Below are positions 11,126 to 22,259 of a DNA stretch of 64,000 nucleotides, in pieces. The DNA comes from Erythrophleum ivorense (lineage: Eukaryota; Streptophyta; Magnoliopsida; Fabales; Fabaceae), in NCBI GenBank assembly GCA_026724425.1, contig JAIUCV010000001.1:8600556-8664555 (forward strand). The letters are read 5' to 3'. A program made the translations under genes and the position numbers. Every line of letters begins with the position of its first letter. Within the stretch, counting starts at the first letter, position 1. A model generated the notes under the pieces. That model had not been told where the DNA came from. It searched no databases and saw only the letters and a program-made list of their open reading frames with translations.

Positions 11126-11589
11126 TGTTGGGAGAAAGGCTTTAGGTTTTGCATTATGTCAAACATGTTCAATTCGAGAATATTTTGGAAAATAAATCAT
11201 AATTATAATTATAAAAAATATTGTTATTAGGCCTAAGATAAGTTAATGTGTTTCATATTAGTTCATGAGCATAATATTTAGACTCTACATTTGTTAATGG
11301 ACTTAATTGTACTTAATGATTATTTGCCAATTGTGTTAAATATCTTATTTATAGTAAGTTTTCAAATAGGACATTAATTGAGTTAAATATTTTATACAAA
11401 AAGTTTTCATTTAGATTTAATATGATTTTTTTAAAAAAATTTAGAGTTCTCATATAAAGAAAAATTTTGAATATGCAAAATCTTAGGAATCTTGTAACAA
11501 CCAGGAAAAAGAAAGAAAGAGAAAAGAAAAAGGAAAAGAAAAGAAAAGCTGAAAATTTTTGGAAGCTGAAAATTTTCTAAGTCTGCTAG

Positions 11590-11820
11590 CTACAGCCTAG
11601 CTATAGCGAATGTATCTGCTCGCTATAGCGAGAAATGGTCTAGCTATAGCGAGACTGCCTTCTAGCTATAGCGAGAAAGCTTCTAGCTATAGCGAGTTCG
11701 GGCACCCCCATACAAAATCCAGGGAGTTGCTCACCGTAGCGAACGCCATAGCGAAGGCAGAGGTCTGGGACTTATTCGAGCTCGCCGTAGCGAGGGTTAT
11801 GGCTCGCTATAGCGAGGGTT
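11590..11820. repeat. Cluster of TATAGCGA motifs with 14-bp palindromes
   Basis: About nine occurrences of (T/C)(A/G)TAGCGA lie within 230 bp. Two are embedded in the perfect palindrome CTCGCTATAGCGAG (11619-11632 and 11803-11816); three more read TAGCTATAGCGAG. The block is G+C-rich against an A+T-rich background and falls in the U3-like part of the solo LTR. It may be a repeated protein-binding site or enhancer, or a relic of stem-forming sequence. Function is inference only. Confidence 0.85.
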
Positions 11821-12553
11821 AGTCTGGAAAAGCGTGAAAATAGAGAATTTGACTTTTTAAACCATCCCAACTCATTCTTTCACCCTGTAACCGACTTAAG
11901 CTCACTTTAAGAGAGAGAAAAGGGCGGAGGAGAGAGAGAGAAGCTTAGGAGAGGAAGGAAGAACAAGAAAGGTAAGGAATTCCATGGCTTTTCTCTTAGT
12001 ATGTTACTCTTCTCCCCTTATCCTCTCTTCCCACGGTTTTAATAGTTAAAGTAGCTATGTTTTGAGCTTGGTTCAGAGGAGGGAGAGTGGAAAACCACTC
12101 TTAAGGGAGGTTAGAAGTCATGTAGCCCTCTCTTCCTTGCTTTCTCTTCTTAAGAGTGAGAGCTTGAGAGAAGAGAAAGAATAGTTAATGAATTCTAATG
12201 AGAGAAAGAACCCTAGCTTGACATGCTTAGTAGGGTTGCTAGAAAGAGATCCCTAGCTTAAGAATTAAGTATTAAGGTATTAATTCCATGCTTTTGTGTG
12301 GTTAGGCTCAAAAGAAGCTCTCCCATCTAGAAGTAGTAGTGAAATCCACAAGGGAGGAGTCAAGTGAAAGAGGAAGTAGTGAATAGCTAACAAGGTAGTT
12401 CTCTCCACTTTTCTCTCATGCATAATTGTGTGTTACATTGTCTTGCTTGTGTGTATAAATGATATGAGCTATGAGAAGTGTGTTAGCATGATGATATGTT
12501 ATGAATTGAAATGATGATTTATGTGATTTGTTTTGGTTTGCTTGAAGAAATGG

Positions 12554-12735
12554 AAAAGCCAATAACCCTATAGTCAAGGTGAGGATGAGCCAAACCCCTA
12601 AGTTGGTTAAGACAAGAGTAAAAGGTCTCCCAAAAGTGAGGTTGACTCCCAAAGAGTAAGGGTTGAGTCTAAGGACCTCTAAAGAATGGGTAAGGCAAAT
12701 CCAAAAGCCACAAGGGAATGGGTGAGGCTAATCCA
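12554..12735. repeat. Degenerate tandem array of about 30-bp units
   Basis: Successive GA-rich segments repeat the pattern AAAAG-(N)-GGGTAAGGC-AATCC, clearest in the last two units, AATGGGTAAGGCAAATCC and AATGGGTGAGGCTAATCC. This is the reverse-complement sense of the CTTTTG...CTCACCCA units at 23639-23823 and 47485-47667. The units have diverged strongly, so boundaries are approximate. Confidence 0.55.
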
Positions 12736-15411
12736 TGTACTTAGCAAACTTCTAAATGTTATGTGTAGCCTACTCACATGTTGAGAATGTTTTCCCTTAT
12801 GCATGGCCAATTCATATGTTTTAAATGTTTTCATCATGGTTTTATATGCTAACATACCATACATGCATAATGAGACTTGTTGCATGCAATTTATGTATGT
12901 TTGAATGAGAGTTGAACTACTGAGATTCCATGAATCTCACCCTCCCTCTCCACCATCCAACCATGCCAGGTGGACCAAGTGAGGCTAGAGATGGGAACCA
13001 CCACCAAGCATGAGGCTAGGGAAGCTAAGGAAGAATTGTACAAAGGGACTTTTTGCAATATGTTGTATATGGGAATTGTATATGTAAATTGATAATGATG
13101 TAAATGATGTAGTCCCTAAGAGTATTTGTAAGATAATGCATGTATGAATGATGAATGAATGAGAATGAGGCATATTTTGAATGAGAAAGTAAGTCTTGAA
13201 TGTGAAATGCTCAATGTTAGCATAGGCCATATGAGTGCATAAGTGGGCATGGGGTAGTGAGTTTCTCCAATCTAAGTTATTAGACACTTGAGCCATGATT
13301 GATGGCCCCTAGAGATGCTTTCTCATGTGCTCAATGGGTCATAGAAGTAGAAAAACCAAGATTGGACCCTATGAGCCCTACTTTTGGCCAAGAAAAGGCC
13401 TTCTTGCACATGATGTCATAGATTAGCCAGATGACCTCTTCTTGTTTTGAAATTTGACATGTAACTAGATTATGCTTAGGGCTTTCTGGGAAGCTAGAGT
13501 TCATGTCATTTAGAGGTCTATAGCATTTTCTATGATTTTTCAAAGTTGACATCAGAAATTCGGATTTTGGAAATCACTGTTCATTTGGTCAGTTTGAGAA
13601 ACGTGTCATCTGAGGGGCAAACGTAGTCTAATGGCTACGAAATTTTATACACAGAAACTAGATAGTCACAGCGACTTGTAGGAACTGGAAGCACCTCATT
13701 TAGAGGTCTAGAAAGTAAGTTATGAAATTTCAAAGTTCCTGCCCAGAATCAGACACCCAACCAAACCCGAAGTACTGTTTCATCCGTTTCCGGGAAATTG
13801 GCTTGGTGAACTGATCTGGAGATATTTTTCTCCTCTAGGTAACATCCACATATTTCCATAGAGATATAGTTTATGAGCATTGGATTTTTGTGGAATTATT
13901 TAGACATTTTCAAAGTCCATATCAGTAAACTGTGACAGCAAAGAAGCCCCCTCTGACCAGTGAACGATTTTGATGTCAAACGCAGAGTATGTGAGATAAT
14001 GAGACTTATAATTATTTTTAGTATGAAGTAGACGTCTCAAGATTTCTAGAATGACCAAGATCATGCAGTTACGATTTTTCTACATTTAGTTACAGATTTT
14101 CAAACTTAGCCCAGAAATGAAGCAAAATCTGCCAAGAACGAAAATGCATGTCTCCAATCCCTTTTTGCTTTCCATGAGTTTAAAGCATATTGTGGGGATT
14201 GAAATAAGTCTCAATAGTGTAATTGAGCATGAGAAAGCATAGAGAGAGCTCAACCGGTCCATATTACTTCTAAATGGATCTCTACCCACACATAGTGCCA
14301 TAGAGAAACAAGCCTAAGGTAGAGTAAATTATCTCCCTTGTGAGTTCCGCACGTGCATATGAGTAAGAGGGCATCTTGGGTATGAGCTAGAGGTTAAGGT
14401 GTTACAAATCTTATATGCTATGCTTTTGAATTAATATATCTTGAGTATTAATGTAAATATCTGAAAGGAAAATTTTCAAATAGCTTTGTATAATTAAGTC
14501 AAGGTATTGATATGAAAATATTCCATATTGACTTAGTAATGATCTAACTATTTTGAAATATTAATAGAGCAATCTTGATTAGGTACGAAAAAATGAAAAT
14601 ACATAATATTAGGAAACAAAAAAGGAAAATGACAGTATGAAGGAAGTAGAAATAAAGTTACACTTATGAAGATTGTTTAAGTTTGCTAACTATTAGAAGG
14701 CTACATAAGATAAAAACAATATTCTACATTTGAAAGACTACTTATTATGGAATAAAGACATTGCACTTACCATAGATTGATTAAATACATTCAATGCAAA
14801 TTCTTAATTAGTAAACATATTTGCACAATCTAAGGTTATTGCTATTAATGATTATATGCTGAATGGTTATCAAATATATTGAAGGCCATTTGAAGATGTA
14901 AAACAATAAGAGAGAACTGAATAATGATATTTTTACTCTAAAGTTATACTACCTATGCTTTAATTTGCTATTACTTTATAGGAGTTAGCCTTTGTAATTT
15001 GAGAAAACCTCTAGAAAATTCAATTTTTTAGCTCAATTCTTCTTCTATTTTGAGTGCCTAGGTGTCTTGTGAAAAAAAAAAAAACCTAGGGAGAAGTTTA
15101 GAGAAATCCTATAAAGACATATTGGAGAGAGTTTTCTAGAATTCTTGTACAAAAACCTAAGAAATGTGAAATCATGTAGAGAGAAAAAAAGTGTAAAAAT
15201 TGTAAGGTTAGCCCTATTAAGTTATTTTAGAGTGGTTTCAAAAGCAACAATTCTTTAGAAATTTGACATTGCTTGAAGGAATCATAAATAATAAAAGAAG
15301 CTGAAATAATTTTAAAATCCAATTCATTCCCACTTCTTGAATTAGTTATAGACTATCAAGCTTTATATCGAATTGTGATTTTGTTCTTAATATAACAACA
15401 ATTTTACTTTT

Positions 15412-15757
15412 TTGAAGAAATTTATATTATGTATAATGGTAGCTTCTTTGACAAAGATTAAATTAGAAGGAAATTGAGTGTAGTTTTAAAACGAGAAGAG
15501 TATTAAGTATAATTTAATCAAATTTTAAAATATTTTAGTATAATTTATTCAAATTAATGTATAGTATTGTATACATACTACAACAATGTTAGGCAAAAGT
15601 AATTAATTGAAGATTTGCAACTAATTACATATGCCTTTTTTTTTTCCCTAATAATCAATTTTCTATTGCCTTTTCAAATGGTAATATAAAACTAAGATTT
15701 TTTTTTTTGTTTTATATATATGTATATATATATTGTTAGAAGGCTACAAGATGTAGC
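15412..15757. other. A+T-rich interval, no gene
   Basis: Between the copia 3' LTR and the second A+T-rich repeat, this interval holds poly(T) runs and a short TA-repeat (about 15714-15732). I see no coding or structured element. Confidence 0.5.
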
Positions 15758-16521
15758 ATAAAGTACTCACGCACACCCGGAATTAATTATAAAACATTTT
15801 AAAATTAATATATTAATATTTATTTATATATATTGAACTAAATTATTTAAATATATTATTAAATTATAATAAATACTATTATATATATTTTTTATATTAA
15901 TATTAAATTATAAAGTAAATAAAATATAAAAATATTAAATTTATATTAAATATAATTTTTTCAAATATTAAATATAAAACATATTAAAATACTATGAATT
16001 TTCATATCATTCAACTAAAATTTAATTGAAAACAATCCAATCTCAAGTCGAATTGATCTGATTGGAGTTTATTTGGATTTTTTAATATATTTTTTTCAAA
16101 ATTGAATGCTTTATTAAATTATATTAATAAATATTAATATATTAAAATTTATTATTGAATAAAACGTTAAAAGTATATAATTTGGTGGATATACTCGAAT
16201 TAAAATTGTTACTTATAACAGTAAATATATAAATTACAGTGTATGTAATAAAAATAATAATAGCTATATATTAATAACATATATTAAAAATATATTTTAT
16301 TTTATATCTTGTTATTTTTAAATAAAGTTTTATAATTATTATAAAATATCTAATTTAACATAATATATATATGTCAAATTAGATTATTCATATTATTATA
16401 TGTTAATATTTTAAATATATCTATTAAATTAAAGTATTTGGTGGGATTTAAAATGTGTAGCAGAATTAGAAAGTCTAATATATATAATATACAATATAAT
16501 ATATGTAGTGCGCTTCGCTGA
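15758..16521. repeat. A+T-rich dispersed repeat, copy 2
   Basis: This is colinear with 1-788 in the same orientation. It begins ATAAAGTACTCACGCACACC and ends near GTAGTGCGCTTCGCTG. The G+C-richer ends (CTCACGCAC and GTGCGC) stand out from the A+T-rich body and are better preserved than in copy 1, where they read CTAACGAACAC and AAGACACTTCACT. They might be remnants of short terminal inverted repeats, but this is weak. Confidence 0.75.
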
Positions 16522-16793
16522 AAAAACACAAATGCTTTTCACTCAGTTAATTATCGCACTAGTACAAAGGGGAATATTCAACTATGCTCTAAGTGAAAAG
16601 GACTTAATGTAGCCTAAAATTAGACCCCTAACAAGAGAGACAAACTCCAAGCAAAGGAAGTGCAAAACTTCAAATATAAAAAAAGGAACACAAGTTTATC
16701 AAAAAAAAAAAAAAAGAAAGGGAACACAAAAATCTGAAGATGTAATTATTCAAAATTCTCATCAGTGAAGAAACTAATTGCATTAATTAAATG
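16522..16793. other. Short noncoding interval
   Basis: No gene or repeat was recognised. It contains poly(A) runs near 16678 and 16700-16715. Confidence 0.4.
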
Positions 16794-16800
16794 AAAAAGA

Positions 16801-17794
16801 GGTTAAATTATACATTTAGTAGGCCTATATTTTGATGAGTTTGAATTCAATTCTTATAAATTTTTTTGAAAGAAATCCTTACACTTTTTTGTCAATTTCA
16901 AAAATGTTATTGACGTTAGCTTTTGTTATAATACTATTAAATTCATGTTAGTTAGTTGACGAATTGTTTGTGTCACAAAACGAAGCTTATGTGGACTTCA
17001 TTTTATTCATGTATGGATTTAATTTGACCTCTGAACTTTCGCTTCGTTTTTAGTCCCTCGTACTCTATTATTGCTTTGATATTAGGGCTGATAGTTGACA
17101 CACTAACCTTGAGTATTCCATTGGCCAAGGTAACAATGTTTTATGGTGATTATAAGCCATTCACAAGGGGGATTATGTATTATGATGACCCCGCAGAACA
17201 CATGGATTGCTTCTTCAAGTTCTGCAGGTCTCTTTTATAGTGCGCACCTCGTGGGGTTAACAGATTCATACCACATGCCTCACTATTTGTCACTATTTGA
17301 ACTGAAGTTGATAGAGATACCGTCATAAGCCTACAAGACAAAAAGGGTGGCCAGTGTGGAGAGCAATGGCTCTGACACGAACTTTGATGCTTAAGTCAGC
17401 TAGGGGCTGAGATTTCAAGAGTTTATAGAGCATAACTCATACCTGAAGGATCTCCTGGTTATAATGGTCCCCATTTGTGTGGCTGTAATGCTCAAGTGGA
17501 TATAACAGTAAAGAATGAGCAACCAAATTAAAAATGAAGTATAGGAACCAAACTGAAAAGTAATGAAAGTTTAAAGATCAAGTTGAAATTGTAAATGGGG
17601 AAAAAAAAATCTACATCAGCTATAGCTTGTGACACATAAGCCGACTTACCATGAAGTTGACAGTGTTGTTAGAAAAGCTAACTTCAGGAACTTGTTTGAA
17701 AACGACACAAAATGTAGCGATTCGTTTACAAAAAGGTATATAGATTGAATAAAAAACTCAATCAAAATATAAGAACCAAATGTATAATTTAACC
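16801..17794. mobile_element. DNA transposon-like element with long terminal inverted repeats
   Basis: The left end GGTTAAATTATACATTTAGT (16801) is the inverted partner of the right end ACCAAATGTATAATTTAACC (17775-17794). The similarity runs on through TATATTTTGAT(T)GAGTTT and, more loosely, for well over 100 bp on each arm; matching words such as GTTAGCTTTT and GCTTATGTG occur in the inverted arms. A perfect 7-bp direct repeat AAAAAGA flanks it (16794-16800 and 17795-17801). No transposase is readable; the open frames at 17143-17328 and 17646-17900 look like chance. It is most like a non-autonomous Mutator-type or foldback element, but the 7-bp duplication is shorter than the usual 9 bp, so the superfamily is left open. 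Confidence 0.75.
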
Positions 17795-17801
17795 AAAAAG
17801 A

Positions 17802-20600
17802 ATAGAACCCTGACAGTTGAAACAGAACTCTCAGTAAAAGGGAATAAAATTTCTTTAGAGGGCATGCAAATGTTTCAAGATCTATCCTAATAATAGTCAA
17901 AGGATGAAAAAAATAGGAGGATGAAGGGAGATGGACGGTTCAGAAAGGCGAAAACAATCAATTCAGTCCAAAATCAAATATCTCCGTACCCATTTATGTG
18001 TACTACAACGATACATATACTCGCTTTTATTTTGTGGTGAGCGCGACATTTCCAAATGCATTCTCTATTAAGGCAAATCATCATGATTGTTGGCGTTTTC
18101 TGCCCTCAGTTTGCGGGTAATTATTGGCCTCTTTTTTTCAGGTCAGCCATATATAGATCTATCTGGCAATAAATTCAAAGTTATCGAACCTAAATAAAGT
18201 CAAAGGACCTGTATGACGATCATGGAGGACAGCATGCACAAATTGGCCACAAAATGCATGAGAATTCACAAGTGCATCTAAAAGGTGTATAAAGTAGTAG
18301 ACAATTTGAAGAGATCATGTATATCGTTTTGGATCCAAAAAAACTCTCTTTCATCAATTTTGGATTATGAAGTTTCTGTATTGTCGGCAAAACTCTGAAT
18401 TGTCAAGTTCAATTCCTTGAAACTGTGCCAATTGCGCCACTTGGTCACACTGCACTAAGCCGCCCTCTTACCACAGCAACGCTTTCTGATATATAGTGCC
18501 TTACGACTCGCATTGTTGTTTCACCAAAGGTGATTGGTACTTATATGCGTGTATTTGCCAGGATAAATTTGCCATTAGCTTACAGATCATTTTTGGTAGT
18601 ATGTATCATTAAGTTGGCAGGAAATTTTTTTAAGTCATGTTTTAAATCGTGTTTAAATTATATTTTAAATTTTAGATAATAATTACTTATTTATTAAAAT
18701 ATAAGTAATAGTAATACTCAATTTTTTATAAGGATGAAAATTTTATGTCCAATTAAGTATATTGTCACAAGTTTAAAGTCTGATTTTGTCAAATTTTAAT
18801 ATCAAATTATAGGGATTTTTTTTCTTTTTATGAATTCTCTAATTTAGACGTAGAAGACTTGTTTTAATTGGATTCTAATCTAAAATTCAATTGGATGAGA
18901 AGAGTTTTGAAATGAGAGTTACATATTTCCCATTGTGGGCTCAAGGACACGAGTTCCAACTTTGCCTAGATGAAATGAGAGGGGGCATATTTTGTGTATG
19001 CAAGGATCAGTGTATTACAGAGTGCAGACATAATCGGCAAGAATATTCATCTGCTTGGCCATAGACAGTACAAATTAAATTTGAAGTTAGATGTTGTAGC
19101 TGAAAGTGTCACAGGAGAACAAAACTTATTTTTGTGCTTGATTAATGTATTCTTTAATTGCTATAAAAGTCATGATATATTTGAAAATATAAGTTGTGAA
19201 TTTTAGATGTAAACTTCTAAGAAATATTATATGCTTTAAATTAAGACGTACATTTTTTTAATCAAAAGACCATAAATCAATTATTAAGAATTAAAAAAAA
19301 CTTATCTAATTCTTATTTTCTGGCCCATATGACCCAAGGGAAAGCCAAAAAGTAGGTCAGCACAGTGGCACCCAACATTGAAGACTGGGGTCATGTGATG
19401 CACATTTCTTGCATTGACGTCCATTATTGCCTCTGGTTATTAATAATGTCTATCTCACTTTTCATTGATCTGGCAACCCTAAACCAATCCCACAAAATGC
19501 CTTAAACATGCCCAAATCTAATACAAAATCAAAGACTTATTCATATCATAATCTTGCAATTCTAACAGATTGGTTGGCCAGATTTTGCTGGGATTGTCTT
19601 TTACATCAGTCAAACAAGATATCAAACTTTTGGATTTGCAGGTTTTCATTCTAAATTCGTCAACTGTCGCATCACTATCATTTTCTTTTTAGACTTTTAA
19701 AAGTTTTGGAACTCTTTCCTAGATTTGGATGTCAACTTGTTGCGTCCATTTTTATAATGACCCGTTAAGTGCATTTTTCTGCCTCGATAATCATCAATAT
19801 TTGACTTCAAATTCTAATTAACAAACCAGGATTCAAATTTTATTTCCTTCAAAAGTTAATGAAGCAAAAAGATTTTATTATTTTGTAAAAGATCTATTTA
19901 ATTTTTTTAATACTCTCATTGAGTAAATTATTATATAATGGAAAAAATCATTTTTAAGTATTTGCTAAAAATTTTTAATAAAAATATAAACATATATGCG
20001 ATTGATTATTACATGATTCATTTTTAACTAAATTTCGGCACATGATAGATCTTTATTGATGGATTAAATAACAAACATGTAAAGAATTTTATATAAATTA
20101 CTTCAATATTTTAATTTAATTTGACAATTTTATAGAAGTTGCAAAAATTTTATTAATTATGGATTTCATGAATGTTTTTTTCTAAAATTTCTCTTATGAA
20201 AAAAGGGACGGGTTATATGTATAAGGATAATGGACATGCATGAAACCAATTATACAAGTGGTTTCTATTGTATAGGCTATATATGCGCACTTTGTGTTTG
20301 ATCCAGGGTAGCTGGGAGGCACAGTAGACCTTCGCCTTATTAAGCCCAAGATGAGAGATTATGGGGTTTGTTATTTGGTTCATTTTGATAAGTATTGAAA
20401 ATATATTATCTTATTTGTCCTATTAAATAACCGTCTAGTGTGGAAGGAGTTGGGGAAAAATAGTAATTATTAGTATTAGTGTTATGTGCATCGACGGTAG
20501 CTCAATTTATTGGCCAACACAAGAAGAACACATTCTAATCTATTATTATATTTGATATTCTGTATTCATGTTCAAGGGATCAAATGCCCTCATAAAGTGT
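17802..20600. other. Possible low-copy intergenic sequence, no gene recognised
   Basis: Base composition is more balanced between about 17900 and 18600 and between 19320 and 19750 than in most of the window, and no transposon ORF is readable. A TTTTTTTCAG word at 18133-18142 resembles a 3' splice site. The open frame 18994-19206 (70 codons) has no recognisable motif. This could be true intergenic or degraded gene-flanking sequence; no gene can be supported. Confidence 0.35.
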
Positions 20601-20606
20601 GTGGGA

Positions 20607-20660
20607 GAGTGTGTGTGTGTGTGTGTAGAAACACACACACATACACATATATATATATAT
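20607..20660. repeat. GT / AC / AT compound microsatellite forming a hairpin
   Basis: A GT run (about 20609-20626) is followed after AGAA by an AC run (20631-20640) and then, past a short ACAC-rich link, by an AT run (20647-20661). The GT and AC arms are complementary and could fold into a stem with a four-base loop. Confidence 0.9.
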
Positions 20661-20661
20661 A

Positions 20662-21440
20662 ATGAGAATATAAAACCAAAAACTTCATCATTTGAAACTC
20701 TTTTTCAGAGATATGATATACTAATCCAATGCTCTAACAATGATTAAAACCAAAACTCATATTTTACTCTCTCTACTCAATGCCAATATTGTTTGTATTT
20801 CACTTCATTTCATAAAGAAGTCAAAATAGAAGTCAGAAAGCATATGACTATAAAATATATTATTCTATGTTTCCATTTCGAAGCTTAAAACCAAAGTTAG
20901 AGCATAATTTAAATCACACCATGATTGTCGAAAAGAATGTTTAAGGTAGGAACTATATCGAAAGAGACAAAGTGATAGAAAGAGGCATTGAGATAAAGAG
21001 TTTGATTTGAAAAAAAATATTTTTTCTTCTCAATCCCTTTCGAACTGTGAGGCACTTGTTGGTTACTACATAGAATGACATTATTTAGTAATTTTCTTAA
21101 GGTTTTGTGGTGATGAGAGTGGTAGGGAAGAGATGGTGGGGAGGTTGATATGAATGGTGGAGCATGATTTGACGTTTGATAACAATTTGATCATAAAAAA
21201 TTACATTAAATAACCAACATCAATATTTCGAAGTAGAGGGTTATCATCTTACCTTGACTCAAGCATTTTATATAGAGATCTTAATCTTGCACATGGGGAT
21301 GTTATTTGCGTGTGTATATATATATATATATATATATTCGCAAAATTCGTATGGTATGATGTAATTATAATCAAAATTGGCCCTTTCAGGATGCACTCTA
21401 CAGTTTAGCCTAAATACAAGGCGGATGACTCTAGAAAAAG
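20662..21440. other. Noncoding interval with TA microsatellite
   Basis: No gene recognised. A (TA)n run occupies 21315-21337. The open frame overlapping it on the - strand (21268-21534) contains the microsatellite translation and is not credible. Confidence 0.5.
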
Positions 21441-21444
21441 ATTC

Positions 21445-21519
21445 ATAGTAGCAGTCAAAGCTGCTGCTGAAAGTAATAAAAACTGCTATTAAAAGCATAT
21501 CAGTCTTGACTGCTACTAT
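21445..21519. repeat. 14-bp perfect inverted repeat with short loop
   Basis: ATAGTAGCAGTCAA (21445-21458) pairs with TTGACTGCTACTAT (21506-21519) across a 47-base interior that repeats CTGCTGCTGAAAG and CTGCTATTAAAAG. These words resemble the TGCTACTAAAAG subterminal repeats of the CACTA-like element at 27998-30430, so this may be a small relic of a related element. Confidence 0.6.
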
Positions 21520-21632
21520 TATATCTAGAGCCACTAACTATTGGGATAATTTATATAAGGGGATATACTAAACTTTTGGTCCATACTTGATTAGGTTAAT
21601 TTTTTCTGAGGTATAATTAAAGCATGCCTGAT

Positions 21633-22054
21633 ACTTTGTTTTAAAAAACTATAATTTTCTTTTTTAAAATTTCAATAAAATTAACTTTCTATATAATACA
21701 TATTTTAAAAATAAAGTAATTTAACTATTTTTATTGTCATTTTAAAAATAAATTACACTTTTATATTGGAGCTTAATATTAACTTGGTTGCCTTGACTAT
21801 TATATTATAAGAATAAAATCACAATTTTATATTGGGCTAGATAGTTAACTTTTTGTACAAAAAATAATTGAAGTAGAGATTTTTGCAACATATATTAAAA
21901 TGTTAATGAGTCAAAAGCAATTTTTAAAACAAGAGACATATTAAATATAATTTAACTAATTTTCAAAAAAGAATAGTGTAATCTACTTAATCTTTAGTAA
22001 TAGCCACTTATATTAATGATTTATTTGCTAATGTTGTACTTTTTAAAACAAAGT
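21633..22054. mobile_element. MITE-like A+T-rich segment with 15-bp inverted ends
   Basis: ACTTTGTTTTAAAAA (21633-21647) and TTTTTAAAACAAAGT (22040-22054) are perfect inverted partners bounding about 420 bp of noncoding A+T-rich DNA. No target duplication was established, and such an A+T-rich match could partly be chance, so confidence is modest. Confidence 0.4.
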
Positions 22055-22177
22055 GTAAGTAATCAATAAGAAGAAAAATAAAAGAAGGTAATTTTTACAT
22101 CTATAAATTATCATTAAGTTGCTCATTTCTTTATAAAAAATTTAAACAATTAATTTTTTTAACCAACATGTTCATCA

Positions 22178-22259
22178 TGCAAATTTTTTTTTCTGGGTGA
22201 TAGAAAGGGCACATAAGCCCAAAGAAACAAATGAAACTAGCTAACTACCATAAGGAAAA
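22178..22259 (-). other. 3' tail of the L1 LINE
   Basis: A poly(T) run on the + strand (22183-22191) marks the poly(A) tail of the - strand element. Next to it the reverse complement reads TTTGGGCTTATGTGCCCTTT, a motif repeatedly seen at plant L1 3' ends. It joins the LINE body beyond the solo LTR at 22260-25665. Confidence 0.65.

Larger units (their letters stand above)
11493..14406 (+). mobile_element. 2.9-kb solo LTR with perfect target duplication
   Basis: The insert starts TGTAACAACC and ends GGTGTTACA, giving terminal inverted TGTAACA/TGTTACA. It is flanked by a perfect 5-bp direct repeat AATCT at 11488-11492 and 14407-14411. The surrounding sequence on both sides belongs to the copia 3' LTR. 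TGTAACA...TGTTACA ends are common in plant Ty3-gypsy LTRs. No coding sequence is inside. Notable internal parts are the TATAGCGA cluster (11590-11820), a CT/GA-rich stretch with possible leader character (11880-12180), and a degenerate array of roughly 30-bp units (12554-12735) related to arrays in the solo LTRs at 22260-25665 and 46096-49522. ORFs on the - strand here are chance. Confidence 0.85.
1306..15400 (+). mobile_element. Sirevirus-like Ty1-copia retrotransposon, 5'-truncated and nested
   Basis: Domain order on the + strand is gag, protease, integrase, reverse transcriptase, RNase H, a third env-position ORF, polypurine tract and 3' LTR. Integrase before RT is the copia order. A long third ORF after RNase H, and a gag with two zinc knuckles separated by a charged helical region, fit the Sirevirus lineage. 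No 5' LTR or primer-binding site is visible; the leftmost gag-like residues start near 1306. All ORFs are broken by stops and frameshifts, so the copy cannot be autonomous. Three later insertions lie at about 2503-3236, 4497-6395 and 11493-14406. The lineage is inferred by eye. Confidence 0.85.
11126..15400 (+). repeat. 3' LTR of the Sirevirus-like element (split)
   Basis: The LTR starts TGTTGGGAGAAAGG just after the polypurine tract and probably ends ATAACAACA at 15400, giving matching TGTTG...CAACA termini. It is interrupted by a solo LTR at 11493-14406; without that insert and one target-duplication copy it would be about 1.36 kb. No partner 5' LTR is present in the window, so the right end rests only on the terminal inverted motif. 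Confidence 0.7.

Noticed and set aside
12416..14301. Series of - strand ORFs (61-103 codons) in the 2.9-kb solo LTR
   Set aside because: They lie inside an LTR that is defined by terminal repeats and a target duplication; peptides lack motifs and do not extend across stops.
18994..19206. 70-codon + strand ORF in possible low-copy DNA
   Set aside because: No recognisable motif, no start context or splice support; the A+T-rich tail suggests chance.
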